A DNA stretch of 64,000 bases from an uncultured Dehalococcoidia bacterium (GCA_958295865.1 CATQHF010000003.1:62001-126000), one strand, 5' to 3'; shown: positions 1-8,021, numbered from the stretch's first letter. Program-made: numbers and translations. The notes: generated by a model from the sequence alone, not told the origin.

Positions 1-291
1 ATCATTCCCAATCTGCTGCCGCTGTCGCTGCTCTACATGATGTTCACGGTTACGGGCGCAATCTTCGCGGAGGCGGTGCTGTCGTTCCTGGGGCTGCTGG
101 ACTTGAGGATGAGCTGGGGCATAATGATTCATACGGCGAATACGGGAGGGTATCTGCTGGGTGGCACTCGGTATTGGTGGCTGGTAGTTCCGGCGGGGGC
201 GTCGATCACTTTGCTGTGCAGCGCGTTCTATCTGGGCGGGCGGGCGCTTGATGAGGTGGTCAACCCTAGGCTGAGGCGTCGGTATGAGTGA
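1..291 (+). CDS. Peptide ABC transporter permease, DppC type (3' end only)
   Basis: The reading frame is open from base 1, so this is the C-terminal 96 codons of a gene that begins outside the window. It contains the EAVLSFLGL motif typical of DppC/OppC membrane permeases (known: EAxLSFLGLG, just after the cytoplasmic EAA loop), one hydrophobic segment, and the usual end NPRLRRRYE. DppC-type subunits form half of the inner-membrane channel for di/oligopeptides or related solutes. The two following genes encode the matching ATPases, so this is the end of a dpp/opp operon. The substrate cannot be told from this fragment. Confidence 0.85.
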   Translation: MIPNLLPLSLLYMMFTVTGAIFAEAVLSFLGLLDLRMSWGIMIHTANTGGYLLGGTRYWWLVVPAGASITLLCSAFYLGGRALDEVVNPRLRRRYE

Positions 292-309
292 TTTTTGCGG
301 GTGGGGCGT

Positions 310-1323
310 ATGGCGATGTTGAAGGCTAATCCGGTCATCAAGGTTGTGAATCTCAGCCTGCGCTACTTGACGCGGCAGGGCGAGGTCAAGGCTGTGCAGG
401 ATGTCAGCTTCGAGCTGGCAAAGGGGCAGTCGCTGGGGCTGGTTGGCGAGTCGGGATGCGGCAAGACTTCGGTCGCCAATTGCCTGATGCGGTTGCTGCC
501 GGACAACGCGCGGTTGACGGCGGGGCAGGTTTTGCTCGACGGTCAAGACCTGCTGTCGCTGGCTGAAGATGATATTCGGCATTATCGCTGGCGACGCATA
601 GCGATGGTGTTTCAGGCGGCGATGAACTCGCTCGATCCGGTGTATAAGGTGGGGGAGCAGGTGGTCGAGGCGATTGAGGCGCATGGCGTGGAAAGCACGG
701 CGGCAGATGCCAATGAACGGGTGGCGCGGTTGTTTCGCATGGTGGGGCTAGATCCCCAATTGATGGAGCGATACCCGCATGAGTTCAGCGGCGGGATGCG
801 CCAGAGGGCGGTCATCGCAATGGCGTTGTCCTGCGATCCCGATGTGATTATCGCCGATGAGCCGACTACCGCGCTGGATGTGATTGTGCAGGACAGGATA
901 TTGAGGGAGCTGAAGGGCATACAGCAAGAGCTTCAGATGTGCATAATCTACATAAGCCACGATATTGGCGTGGTGGCGGAAGTAACCGATATGACCGGGG
1001 TGATGTACGCGGGTCGCTTGGTGGAGTATGGGGATACCGCCGATGTGTTCCGCGCGCCCATCCATCCCTATACGGCTGCGCTCATGGCTTCGTTTCCGAG
1101 CATAAGCGGCGAGAAGCGGGCGCTTGCTACGCTGTCGGGCGAGCCTCCCAACCTGATAGACCCGCCATCGGGGTGTTCGTTCCACCCGCGCTGTCCGCAT
1201 GCTACGGAAGTGTGCCGAACGGAGTATCCGCCGCGCGTAAGCCGGGGGAGTCATTGGGCTAGGTGCTGGCATCCGTTGAACGAAACGCCGACCTCGGCAG
1301 ACTTGCGTCAGGGGGCGGGATAG
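310..1323 (+). CDS. Oligopeptide/dipeptide ABC transporter ATP-binding protein, DppD/OppD type
   Basis: This is the nucleotide-binding subunit that powers solute import at the inner face of the membrane. Walker A (GESGCGKT, about residues 46-53), the signature FSGGMRQR, Walker B with ADEPTTALD, and the H-loop histidine in ISHD are all intact. The C-terminal cysteine-rich tail (CSFHPRCPHATEVC) is the known oligopeptide/dipeptide-ABC C-terminal domain. It follows the permease by 18 bases and precedes the second ATPase by 7 bases, so it lies in one operon. The start is uncertain: ATG 310 was chosen over the upstream TTG at 295, and ATG 316 is also possible. Substrate unknown. Confidence 0.9.
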   Translation: MAMLKANPVIKVVNLSLRYLTRQGEVKAVQDVSFELAKGQSLGLVGESGCGKTSVANCLMRLLPDNARLTAGQVLLDGQDLLSLAEDDIRHYRWRRIAMVFQAAMNSLDPVYKVGEQVVEAIEAHGVESTAADANERVARLFRMVGLDPQLMERYPHEFSGGMRQRAVIAMALSCDPDVIIADEPTTALDVIVQDRILRELKGIQQELQMCIIYISHDIGVVAEVTDMTGVMYAGRLVEYGDTADVFRAPIHPYTAALMASFPSISGEKRALATLSGEPPNLIDPPSGCSFHPRCPHATEVCRTEYPPRVSRGSHWARCWHPLNETPTSADLRQGAG

Positions 1324-1330
1324 GCAGGAT

Positions 1331-2371
1331 ATGGAGAACGCGCGCCGTAGTGAAACCGGACAAGAGTTTCTGGTCGCCGTAGATGGGCTGACCAAGAAGT
1401 TCCCGGTTGCCAGAAACTTGTTCCGAAAGCCTTCCAGCTTCATACACGCCGTTGATGGCGTGTCTTTTCGGCTGGCGCGCGGGGAAAGCCTCGGCGTGGT
1501 GGGCGAGTCGGGGTGCGGCAAGACGACCGTGGGCAAGTTGCTGGTCAAGCTGCTGGAGCCTACGGAGGGCGACATACTCTTTCGCTTTCCCGACGCTTCC
1601 ATGGGCAAGGGCTATCCTGAAAGCGCGGTGAGTGCGTCCACCATAAGCGGACGGCAGTTGCGGGCGTTCCGCCGTCAGGCGCAGATGATTTTTCAGGATC
1701 CTTACGAATCCATGAACCCCAGGCGGACGATATATGACACCATCGCCGAACCTCTGTCGGTTCAGGGGATTGGCGGCGTGCTGGATCGCATGGATCAGGT
1801 TACGGACATTCTGACGCTGGTAGGACTCACGCCCGCGACGACCTTCTTGTTTCGCTATCCGCATGAGCTTTCGGGAGGGCAGCGGCAGCGGGTGGCGATA
1901 GCGCGCGCGCTGGTTATCGAGCCGTCCTTCGTGGTGGCGGATGAACCCACCTCCATGCTGGATGTGTCCAGCCGCACGGGTATTATGTCGCTGATGCAAG
2001 AGCTTGTGCAGAAGCTGGAGATTACCTATCTGTATGTGACGCATGACCTTGCGGTGGCGCGCTATATGTGCGACCGGATTGCGGTGATGTATCTGGGCAA
2101 GATAGTGGAACTCGCCGATACGGAGGAGCTGCTGCGTAATCCGCTCCATCCGTACACGAAGGCGCTGCTGTCGGCGGTGCCTGTGCCGAATCCGTCGCGC
2201 CGCCGCGCGCGTCCTGACATTCTGGGGGATGTGACCGTGCCGATAGATCCGCCGGCTAGGTGCCGCTTCTATGACAGGTGCCCGATAGCCACCGAGTTTT
2301 GCCGGAATAGCCCGCACCCTCCCACAGATGAGAAGGCTGCGGGGCATTTGGTTGCCTGCTATGAGGTATGA
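1331..2371 (+). CDS. Oligopeptide/dipeptide ABC transporter ATP-binding protein, DppF/OppF type
   Basis: Second ATPase of the importer, expected to pair with the preceding one as a heterodimer. It shows Walker A GESGCGKT, the signature LSGGQRQR, Walker B with ADEPTSMLD, the H-loop VTHD and the C-terminal [14 protein letters not shown] tail. There is a long insertion of about 30 residues between Walker A and the Q-loop, which is usual for DppF/OppF. It is the last gene of the operon; a MITE-like element begins 13 bases after the stop codon. Confidence in family is high and in substrate is low. Confidence 0.9.
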   Translation: MENARRSETGQEFLVAVDGLTKKFPVARNLFRKPSSFIHAVDGVSFRLARGESLGVVGESGCGKTTVGKLLVKLLEPTEGDILFRFPDASMGKGYPESAVSASTISGRQLRAFRRQAQMIFQDPYESMNPRRTIYDTIAEPLSVQGIGGVLDRMDQVTDILTLVGLTPATTFLFRYPHELSGGQRQRVAIARALVIEPSFVVADEPTSMLDVSSRTGIMSLMQELVQKLEITYLYVTHDLAVARYMCDRIAVMYLGKIVELADTEELLRNPLHPYTKALLSAVPVPNPSRRRARPDILGDVTVPIDPPARCRFYDRCPIATEFCRNSPHPPTDEKAAGHLVACYEV

Positions 2372-2383
2372 ATGTCGTGCCGT

Positions 2384-2483
2384 GAGAAAATTGCATTAGT
2401 ATAGTTTAGCCGTCGATGGGCAAGCATTTTCACCCCCATCCTAGCCTTCCCCCATAGGGGGAAGGGACTAATGCAATTTTCTC
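2384..2483. mobile_element. MITE-like element, copy A (100 bp, perfect 17-bp TIRs)
   Basis: The ends GAGAAAATTGCATTAGT and ACTAATGCAATTTTCTC are perfect 17-bp inverted repeats. The core carries a 9-bp stem hairpin (CCTTCCCCC-ATA-GGGGGAAGG). There is no ORF inside, so it is non-autonomous. An 8-bp word TCGTGCCG lies at 2375-2382 and again at 2482-2489, but the second copy overlaps the element end by two bases, so it is only suggestive of a target duplication. Other copies lie at 2964, 9599 and 25944. Confidence 0.8.
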
Positions 2484-2581
2484 GTGCCGCTCATAGTGAT
2501 TGACGGCTGGGGGTATTATCAATAGAATGTAGATATAGGGTATCGGATTGATGATATGAGCTGACGCTCAGGGGGATAGTC

Positions 2582-2932
2582 ATGGCGAGAATACAGCCTG
2601 AACCGCTAACAATATCCGTAACCGCCGGCGCAGCGGAGCATGTGCGGCAGTTTGCCTTGGACTCGGGGAAGCCGGACTGCAACTTGCGCGTTGCCGTCAA
2701 GGGCGGCGGCTGCTCGGGCTTGACCTACGACCTGGACCTGGTGGACGAGCCGGGCGAGAACGACAAGGTTATCAGCAGTCATGGGCTTGAGCTGTACATA
2801 GATAAGAAATCCTACATCTTCCTTGCCGGCACTGAGCTGGACTACTCCGGCGGGCTTAACGGGAAGGGCTTCGTGTTCAACAACCCGAACGCCAAGACGG
2901 CCTGCGGCTGCGGCACTTCGTTCAGCGTGTAG
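2582..2932 (+). CDS. erpA: A-type iron-sulfur cluster carrier/insertion protein
   Basis: This is a HesB/IscA-family protein of 116 residues, the usual length. The three cluster-binding cysteines of the family are present: one in GGGCSGLTY and two in the C-terminal ACGCGTSF. Family members accept Fe-S clusters from a scaffold and deliver them to apoproteins in the cytoplasm. The exact subtype (ErpA, IscA or SufA) cannot be decided from sequence alone, so the symbol is tentative. It stands alone between two MITE-like copies and is followed, after the second, by a terminator-like hairpin. The next gene, YgfZ, also serves Fe-S enzymes, so the two may be functionally linked. Confidence 0.88.
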   Translation: MARIQPEPLTISVTAGAAEHVRQFALDSGKPDCNLRVAVKGGGCSGLTYDLDLVDEPGENDKVISSHGLELYIDKKSYIFLAGTELDYSGGLNGKGFVFNNPNAKTACGCGTSFSV

Positions 2933-2963
2933 GAGTTGGCTCAATCAGAGTTTCCTTTTAGAT

Positions 2964-3091
2964 GAGAAAATTGCATTAGTACGGTTTAGCCGTCGATGGG
3001 CAAGTATTTTCACCCCCATCCTAACCTTCCCCCATAGGGGGAAGGGACTAATGAAATACCTTCCCCCATCAAGGGGGAAGGGACTAATGCA
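2964..3091. mobile_element. MITE-like element, copy B (right end partly duplicated)
   Basis: The left end matches the 17-bp TIR exactly. The right end has decayed (ACTAATGAAAT) and is followed at about 3061-3091 by a second partial copy of the right-hand core and end, as if the right third had been duplicated in tandem. It lies 32 bases after the Fe-S carrier stop codon, and no clear target duplication is seen. Confidence 0.65.
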
Positions 3092-3118
3092 CGATGGATG
3101 GTTCTTGTCTTTATTACA

Positions 3119-3147
3119 CCGGATTCTTGTAAAAGCGGGAATGACGG
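3119..3147. repeat. Degenerate copy of the short ATTCC...GGAAT palindromic repeat
   Basis: The stretch resembles the repeat seen more cleanly at 7195, 33254 and 47926, with ATTCTTGT at the left and GCGGGAATGACGG at the right. It is intergenic, between the MITE-like copy B and a terminator. Confidence 0.5.
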
Positions 3148-3210
3148 ATAATCTTGACCACCTGAATGGAAACGCTATCGCGGGCTAACGGGAATGGTTT
3201 TGATATTTGG

Positions 3211-3246
3211 CAGCCGCCTCCGAATAGGGGCGGCTGATTTTCTTTG
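3211..3246 (+). terminator. Rho-independent terminator-like hairpin
   Basis: A perfect 8-bp stem (CAGCCGCC / GGCGGCTG) with a 10-base loop is followed by ATTTTCTTT. It would end transcription from the Fe-S carrier gene. The ygfZ start codon follows within 14 bases and has its own G-rich ribosome-binding site (GAGGGGGG). Confidence 0.7.
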
Positions 3247-3259
3247 AGGGGGGCAGACG

Positions 3260-4258
3260 ATGGTTCAGAGTGGGACGCTGGAGATGCGGGCTGCGGTGTA
3301 TTCGTCCGTGCGGGATGAGTTCAGAGCCGCGACCGAGGGCGCTGCGCTGGCTGACCGTTCACATCTTGGGCGGCTGAGGATGAGCGGCGTGGATGCGCTA
3401 GACCTGCTAAATCGGCTGTCGACGAACAATCTGGACGACTTGGCGGTCGGGGATGTTCAGGGGACGGCGCTGACTACGAACAAGGGGCGCGTCATCGACC
3501 TGCTGTATGCGCTGCGCCGGGACGACGACTTGCTGGTTATCACGGGGCCGGAGACGCGCCGTCGAGTGGCGGAGTGGATAGACTTTTACACCTTTATCGA
3601 GGATGTAGTCGTCACGGATGTTACGGAGGAGACGGCGATGCTCTCGCTTGTCGGGCGCGCTGCGGCGTCTGCGTTGCCGTCGCTTGCCGATGTGCCGCTC
3701 TACGGCTCGGCGACGCTCACTATCGAGGGCGTGGATGCGCTGGCGCTGCGAACCGATTTTGCGGGGATAGACGGCTACGACCTGATAGCGCCGGCCGAGG
3801 ATGCGCCCGCGTTGTGGGGAGCGCTTGAGGGCATGGGCGCTGTGCCTGTGGGGGCGCATGCGCTGGATCTTGTGCGTATCGGCAACGGCGTTGCGGGCTA
3901 TGGCAGCGAACTTGCGGAGGATTACAATCCGCTTGAAGCCGGTCTGATGGACTTCATCAGCTTCAACAAGGGGTGCTACATCGGGCAGGAGGTCGTCGCG
4001 CGGCTGAACACATACGACAAGGTGCAGAAGCATCTCGTTGGGCTGTCGTGGGACGGCGATGACGCGCCTGAGCCGCCTGCCGCGCTGCTGTATGACGGCA
4101 AGCAGGTCGGCACGCTCACATCGGTTGCCACCGCTACGCTTGATGGCAAGGGGTTGGGGTTGGGCTACCTCAGGAAGGCGTATGTCCAAGAGGGGGCGCG
4201 GCTGGCGACGGATTGCGGCGTTGGCGTGGTGGTGGAGCGTCAAGCCAGCAGGGTGTAG
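3260..4258 (+). CDS. ygfZ: YgfZ/GcvT-domain folate-binding protein
   Basis: The family signature KGCYIGQE is present near residues 236-243 (KGCYxGQE is known to define YgfZ against the glycine-cleavage T protein). YgfZ is a tetrahydrofolate-dependent accessory factor that maintains activity of some Fe-S enzymes such as MiaB-type methylthiotransferases. The GcvT-like fold spans most of the 332 residues, and the barrel-like C-terminus is present (about residues 255-325). Length is typical. It is convergent with fabL and overlaps it by 19 bases (4240-4258). Being near the A-type Fe-S carrier fits a shared role in Fe-S protein maturation, which is inferred. Confidence 0.88.
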   Translation: MVQSGTLEMRAAVYSSVRDEFRAATEGAALADRSHLGRLRMSGVDALDLLNRLSTNNLDDLAVGDVQGTALTTNKGRVIDLLYALRRDDDLLVITGPETRRRVAEWIDFYTFIEDVVVTDVTEETAMLSLVGRAAASALPSLADVPLYGSATLTIEGVDALALRTDFAGIDGYDLIAPAEDAPALWGALEGMGAVPVGAHALDLVRIGNGVAGYGSELAEDYNPLEAGLMDFISFNKGCYIGQEVVARLNTYDKVQKHLVGLSWDGDDAPEPPAALLYDGKQVGTLTSVATATLDGKGLGLGYLRKAYVQEGARLATDCGVGVVVERQASRV

Positions 4259-4986
4259 CCACCATCCACTACGATGACCTGTCCGCGTATCATCGCGGCG
4301 TCGGCGGTGCAGAGGAACGCCACCACGCGGGCGATGTCGGACGCTGTGACCATGCGCCCCGCCGGTGTGCTGTGTCCCGCTTCCAGCATGCTTTCGCGGT
4401 TGGGGAAGTGGTCGAGCGCGCCGGTCTCGACATAGCCGCCGGACACGGCGTTGACGGCGATGCCTTGGGGCGCAAGCTCGACGGCGAGGTAGCGGGTGAG
4501 GGATTCTAGGGCTGCCTTGGATGTGCCCACTGAGAAGTAGTAGGGCAGCACCTTTTGGGATCCCTGGCTGGTGATGTTGACGATGCTGCCGCCGTCCCGC
4601 ATGAGCTTGGATGCCTCGATGGCGCAGAGCCAGGGGGCTTTGGCGTTGATGTTCAGCGTCCAGTCCCAGTGCTTTTCTTCGAGTTCGGACGCTGAGCGCT
4701 GCACGCCTGAAGCGGCGTTGTTGACGAGGATGTCCAGCCTGCCGAAATGTTCGTCCACTTCCGCGAAGAGTTGGCTAATCTTGGATGCGTCGCCTAGGTG
4801 CGCCCGCGTGCGTAGGCAGCGGACGCCGAGCGCCTCAATCTCGGTCTGGGTCTGGGCTGCCGCTTTGTGGTTGCGGATGTAGTTGAAGGCGATGTGCGCG
4901 CCATGTTCGGCGAATTGGAGGGCGATGGCTTTGCCGATGCCCCGCGAGCCGCCCGTAACTAGGGCTACCTTGCCTTCAAATGACAT
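4240..4986 (-). CDS. fabL: Enoyl-[acyl-carrier-protein] reductase, FabL type (SDR family)
   Basis: A 248-residue short-chain dehydrogenase with the NADP-binding TGGSRGIGKA motif, VNNAASG, and the Y-x(3)-K pair in VGTSKAALESLTRY. It matches the remembered Bacillus FabL pattern closely: LDILVNNAASGV, THWDW-like KHWDWTLNINAKA, NAVSGGYVETGALDHFPNRE and MIRGQVIVVDGG. FabL reduces the enoyl-ACP double bond with NADPH in type II fatty acid synthesis. FabL is biochemically distinct from FabI, although both are SDR proteins. Other fatty-acid genes (fabG, plsX, two hotdog dehydratases) lie 2.3-5 kb away on the same strand, separated by an AT-richer insertion, which suggests the cluster was once contiguous. 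The tail overlaps ygfZ. Confidence 0.82.
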   Translation of the reverse strand: MSFEGKVALVTGGSRGIGKAIALQFAEHGAHIAFNYIRNHKAAAQTQTEIEALGVRCLRTRAHLGDASKISQLFAEVDEHFGRLDILVNNAASGVQRSASELEEKHWDWTLNINAKAPWLCAIEASKLMRDGGSIVNITSQGSQKVLPYYFSVGTSKAALESLTRYLAVELAPQGIAVNAVSGGYVETGALDHFPNRESMLEAGHSTPAGRMVTASDIARVVAFLCTADAAMIRGQVIVVDGGYTLLA

Positions 4987-4991
4987 TGCAA

Positions 4992-6023
4992 TTAACCGTC
5001 TGATCCATCATCGCCTGTAAGCACGTTAGTCGACAGTGGGGCTGGCGGCTCATCATCAATTGAGTCTAATCGGTTTAGTAAGGCTGATGATCTTTCCGTT
5101 AACCTTCGACTTGCATCTCTGAGTCGAAATATATCTTGAGGATGTCCCTTGACTTTATGCACAAGACCTTCGACTACTAGAGTTTCCCATGCTCTTTCCC
5201 AATGCACGCAGGCGTCAAGGAATTTTTCAACTTGCTCTTCGGTTGAAGGGACACCAGCGCCTTTTTGATGCGGACTAGAATATTGTCTCCACCCCCCCAC
5301 ACGAGAGTGCTCGAACGCTTGGGCGGGACTCGCGTCGGGATTATCGATCAGATATGGAACCATTTCGGTCGATAAGAATCTGCCGCTGATTTTGTTCACG
5401 ACTACGTACTGTGCCAATTGCTCTTGTTTATCTGAAGGAAGGCGTCCTACGGATTGAGCAATGGTGAAGTTTATTTGACCTTTTCCAAACATTATCCGAA
5501 CTTTCGGATGCAATTGGAGTACTCGAGTCAATTGAGGCCACTCTGGTCCTCCGCCGAGTTTGCCTCTGAGTGATTGCCACTGTTCTGGTTTGTCGATCAC
5601 TTCCAAATCTACGAATGCTTTTTCCAAGCCTAGTAGTTTGGTTTCTGGGCTAAGAGAACGTGTCTGCATAACCCTGCTGACTTTTTTGAACATCAACTCC
5701 TGTTGCGAGGGTCTAGGGACGATTTGGGCTGCTAGAGTAGAAAGTCCCACCATCTGAGCCGCCCGCCATCGGCGCTCGCCATCGTGCAGGTCAAAGAAAC
5801 TTGTCCACTCCCCTGTATCCGTTAGTAGGGGGAATACTGTGATTGCGTCTAGCTGCCCTACCGCTTCGATGTTTCTGCCAAGGTCGATTAGATCATTCGC
5901 ATCGAATTCTGTTCTGAGATTTTCAGGGTCCGGTTTTATTATCTCGACAGGTATGTCGACGAATGTGCCATACCATTCATCTATGGGGAGTTGAGCGATC
6001 GATTCAAGGGTGTCTTTCTGCAT
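4992..6023 (-). CDS. ParB/Spo0J-like nuclease-fold domain protein (orphan)
   Basis: The N-terminal third is a ParB-type domain: IIKPDPENLR at about 29-37, then a helix-rich stretch, and the GERRWRAA motif at residues 82-89, which in ParB/Noc proteins belongs to the CTP-binding box. The rest (about 110-343) is helical, could include the DNA-binding helix-turn-helix part, and has no further motif I recognise. No parA is adjacent. The start codon lies 9 bases downstream of the stop of the unknown upstream gene, so the two form an operon. Both genes are richer in A+T than their neighbours, which suggests horizontal acquisition. It might be a plasmid/phage-type partition or gene-silencing factor, or an ParB-fold enzyme; function is not assigned. 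Confidence 0.7.
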   Translation of the reverse strand: MQKDTLESIAQLPIDEWYGTFVDIPVEIIKPDPENLRTEFDANDLIDLGRNIEAVGQLDAITVFPLLTDTGEWTSFFDLHDGERRWRAAQMVGLSTLAAQIVPRPSQQELMFKKVSRVMQTRSLSPETKLLGLEKAFVDLEVIDKPEQWQSLRGKLGGGPEWPQLTRVLQLHPKVRIMFGKGQINFTIAQSVGRLPSDKQEQLAQYVVVNKISGRFLSTEMVPYLIDNPDASPAQAFEHSRVGGWRQYSSPHQKGAGVPSTEEQVEKFLDACVHWERAWETLVVEGLVHKVKGHPQDIFRLRDASRRLTERSSALLNRLDSIDDEPPAPLSTNVLTGDDGSDG

Positions 6024-6031
6024 AGCTTATC

Positions 6032-6802
6032 CTATGGTAGCTCGTCTAGTCGGTGCTGAGCTTGTTGAAGAGCTAGATTGGGGGCATTAGGGGGTAGATC
6101 AGATTGAATCATTGCCAGTTTAAGCACTTGGTCAGCAATGTAGTTCTCACGCTCTATCAAGCGTTTTCGAAGCTCGACAACATCCTTGGCGACCGTTTGA
6201 AAATGAAACCAACCAGGTCGATCGGCTAATTGCGGTATAATTTCGTGGATGTCCGCATACGGTATTCCATGGATTCCAGTTATTATCTCGTTTGCGCTTC
6301 CGTCTTCAATCATTCTTGATTGAATTGCCTCAATCGACCGTGTATCTTGTCTAGCAATCGCTTGCTTTTGCTCGTGAATGTTGTGTGCTGCTCTTATGCT
6401 CCTATTCGTAGCTTGCCGCGTATCGAGATCGCGGTCTCGGAGTAGCCTCATTGGAGATAGGTCACCACTCGGTAGAGGCACTGGTTGGGGCCGGTGTGTA
6501 TTAGGATTGATCCACACATACCATGTAGCTTTGTATATGAACTTACCCGCAAAAGCCATCGCGTTGAAGGTAAAGTAGCCCGGGATGCGAGCACGGTAGG
6601 CGTCCCTTCCCACTCTTTGAGCCGCTCGAAATCTACGCTCGAAAGGCTCAGGATAGCTAGACGAATCCCCTCCGTTATGATTGTAGCCAAGCGAGCGCTC
6701 TAACACCACGTCAAGGGTAGGAAGTCCCAAATTAGCGTAATCCCAATTGGCAAGATCAAGACCAATGGTGAGATTGTCTCGCTGTTGTTGAATTGTAGCC
6801 AT
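6032..6802 (-). CDS. Unknown protein, first gene of the ParB-like operon
   Basis: I do not recognise this 256-residue protein. It is soluble, with no signal peptide or membrane segment. The middle (about 40-110) is rich in aromatic residues (YFTFNAMAFAGKFIYKATWYVW). The second half (about 125-256) is predicted helical, with arginine- and glutamine-rich stretches that could form coiled coils. A strong ribosome-binding site (AGGAGGGG) precedes the ATG. It is the promoter-proximal gene, with a possible promoter and three GTGCTAA heptamers 40-80 bases upstream. Being co-transcribed with a ParB-like protein suggests a joint DNA- or CTP-linked role, but that is inference only. Confidence 0.65.
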   Translation of the reverse strand: MATIQQQRDNLTIGLDLANWDYANLGLPTLDVVLERSLGYNHNGGDSSSYPEPFERRFRAAQRVGRDAYRARIPGYFTFNAMAFAGKFIYKATWYVWINPNTHRPQPVPLPSGDLSPMRLLRDRDLDTRQATNRSIRAAHNIHEQKQAIARQDTRSIEAIQSRMIEDGSANEIITGIHGIPYADIHEIIPQLADRPGWFHFQTVAKDVVELRKRLIERENYIADQVLKLAMIQSDLPPNAPNLALQQAQHRLDELP

Positions 6803-6842
6803 TTACCCCTCCTGAAGTTTTGTGTGGCGTGTGCAATTTTCT

Positions 6843-6884
6843 TTAGCACTACATCTATATTAGCACATAATTAGCACGAATCAA
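6843..6884 (-). promoter_or_regulatory. Promoter with three GTGCTAA direct repeats (candidate operator)
   Basis: On the minus strand, TTGATT (6884-6879) and TAATAT (6862-6857) are separated by 16 bases and could be -35 and -10 boxes. The heptamer GTGCTAA occurs three times, at 6877-6871, 6866-6860 and 6849-6843, overlapping the spacer, the -10 box and the likely transcription start. This arrangement is typical of an autoregulatory operator. The ParB-like product of the operon is the obvious but untested binding candidate. Confidence 0.5.
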
Positions 6885-7022
6885 CTATGTTGTGCCAGGG
6901 CAATCGCATCTAAATTTCAAGGGCAAATCCTACCGAAAATTGGGTGTTTAGACACACTAAATCAGACTTGTTCATCAATGTTCAGATATTATGGGTTCGT
7001 TGATTTACCCAGAGATTTTTAA

Positions 7023-7124
7023 TTGTCACCCCGAACGGAGTGAGGGGTCTAAAATGCTTGCTATATCGGGCGTGTTGGTGGCAAAAACTTTAGATTCCTC
7101 ACTGCGTTCGGAATGACAGAGAAG
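7023..7124. repeat. Imperfect inverted repeat (about 30-bp arms)
   Basis: The left arm begins GTCACCCCGAACGGAGTGAG and the right arm ends CACTGCGTTCGGAATGAC. The arms are inverted copies with a handful of mismatches around a loop of about 40 bases. A shortened extra copy of the right end (GCGTTCGGAATGACG) follows at about 7126-7140. No ORF lies inside; it is likely a dispersed, structure-forming element. Confidence 0.6.
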
Positions 7125-7194
7125 GGCGTTCGGAATGACGGGGGGAAGGCGTAGCGAGTTAGAATTGCGGCTTTTCTTGACTCAAACTGATATT

Positions 7195-7223
7195 CTGGAT
7201 TCCTGCGAAAGCGGGAATGACGG
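7195..7223. repeat. Short dispersed palindromic repeat (ATTCC...GGAAT)
   Basis: The core ATTCCTGCGAAAGCGGGAAT is flanked by CTGG and GACGG. Near-identical copies occur at 33254-33281 and 47926-47953, and an inverted one at 31349-31375. All are intergenic. The layout is like the dRS3-type repeats of other bacteria. Confidence 0.7.
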
Positions 7224-7268
7224 TTTGGCAATCAGCGCAAGTCAGGGACGCTGACATACTGACTAACC

Positions 7269-8021
7269 TTATATCGCCATGCCGCCGTCGACGCTGATTA
7301 TTTGGCCGGTTACATAGTTTCCCTTGTCGCTGGCTAGGAAGGCTACCATGTGGGCGATGTCTTCGGTGTTGCCGAACTTGCCTTGTGGGATCCAGGTCAT
7401 TATGGTGTCTTTCTGCCTTTGAGTCAGCCCGGCGACGGTTTCGGTGCTGATGTAGCCCGGGGTTACGGCGTTGACGGTGATGTTGCGGGTGGCGACTTCC
7501 TTGGCGAGGGACTTGGTGAAGCCGATGATGGCGGCTTTGGATGATGAGTAGTTGGTTTGGCCGACGTTTCCGCGTATGCCGACGACGGAGCCGATGTTGA
7601 TTATCCTGCCCCAGCGCTGGCGCACCATGTAGCGCAGGACGGCGCGGGTGCAGTAGAATGTGCCATTGAGGTTGACGCCCATGACGCGGTGCCAGGCTTC
7701 ATCGGACATACGCATAAGCAGCCCGTCGTTGATGATGCCGGCGTTGTTGACGAGGATGTTGACGCCGCCCCATGCGTCGGTGACCTCGTCCACCATCGCG
7801 TTGACCTGCTCGAGGTCGCTCACATCGGCGTGAACCATGAACGCCTCGCCGCCGTCAGCGGTTATGGTCTTGACTACTTTCTCGGCGTCTTCCTTGGATG
7901 AGTTGTAGTTGACGGCGACCTTGACACCCATTTTGGCGAGTTCCAGGCATATCGCCTTGCCGATGCCTTTGGATGCGCCGGTGACGAGAGCTGTTCTTTC
8001 AGTGATGTCCGAATTGCTCAA
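7269..8021 (-). CDS. fabG: 3-oxoacyl-[acyl-carrier-protein] reductase
   Basis: A 250-residue classical SDR with TGASKGIGKAI (cofactor binding), NNAGI, catalytic Ser in IGSVVG, Y-x(3)-K in NYSSSKAAIIGF, and the typical C-terminus FLASDKGNYVTGQIISVDGG. FabG reduces 3-oxoacyl-ACP to (R)-3-hydroxyacyl-ACP with NADPH, the first reduction of the fatty acid elongation cycle. A TTG start at 8021 is supported by AGGAG five bases upstream. It follows plsX by 60 bases on the same strand. The upstream hotdog dehydratase genes would act on its product. A polyhydroxyalkanoate-type acetoacetyl-CoA reductase is a less likely alternative, as no PHA synthase is present. Confidence 0.88.
   Translation of the reverse strand: MSNSDITERTALVTGASKGIGKAICLELAKMGVKVAVNYNSSKEDAEKVVKTITADGGEAFMVHADVSDLEQVNAMVDEVTDAWGGVNILVNNAGIINDGLLMRMSDEAWHRVMGVNLNGTFYCTRAVLRYMVRQRWGRIINIGSVVGIRGNVGQTNYSSSKAAIIGFTKSLAKEVATRNITVNAVTPGYISTETVAGLTQRQKDTIMTWIPQGKFGNTEDIAHMVAFLASDKGNYVTGQIISVDGGMAI

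Larger units (their letters stand above)
6885..7268. other. Intergenic region with dispersed repeats, no gene seen
   Basis: No credible coding frame was found between the ParB-module promoter and the fabG stop codon. The right half contains two dispersed repeats (7023-7124 and 7195-7223). The rest is AT-rich and unremarkable. Confidence 0.5.

Noticed and set aside
2375-2489. TCGTGCCG duplication as a target-site duplication for MITE-like copy A
   Set aside because: The right-hand word overlaps the last two bases of the element and is 8 rather than 10 bp, so it does not match the clear duplication of copy D; it may be coincidence.
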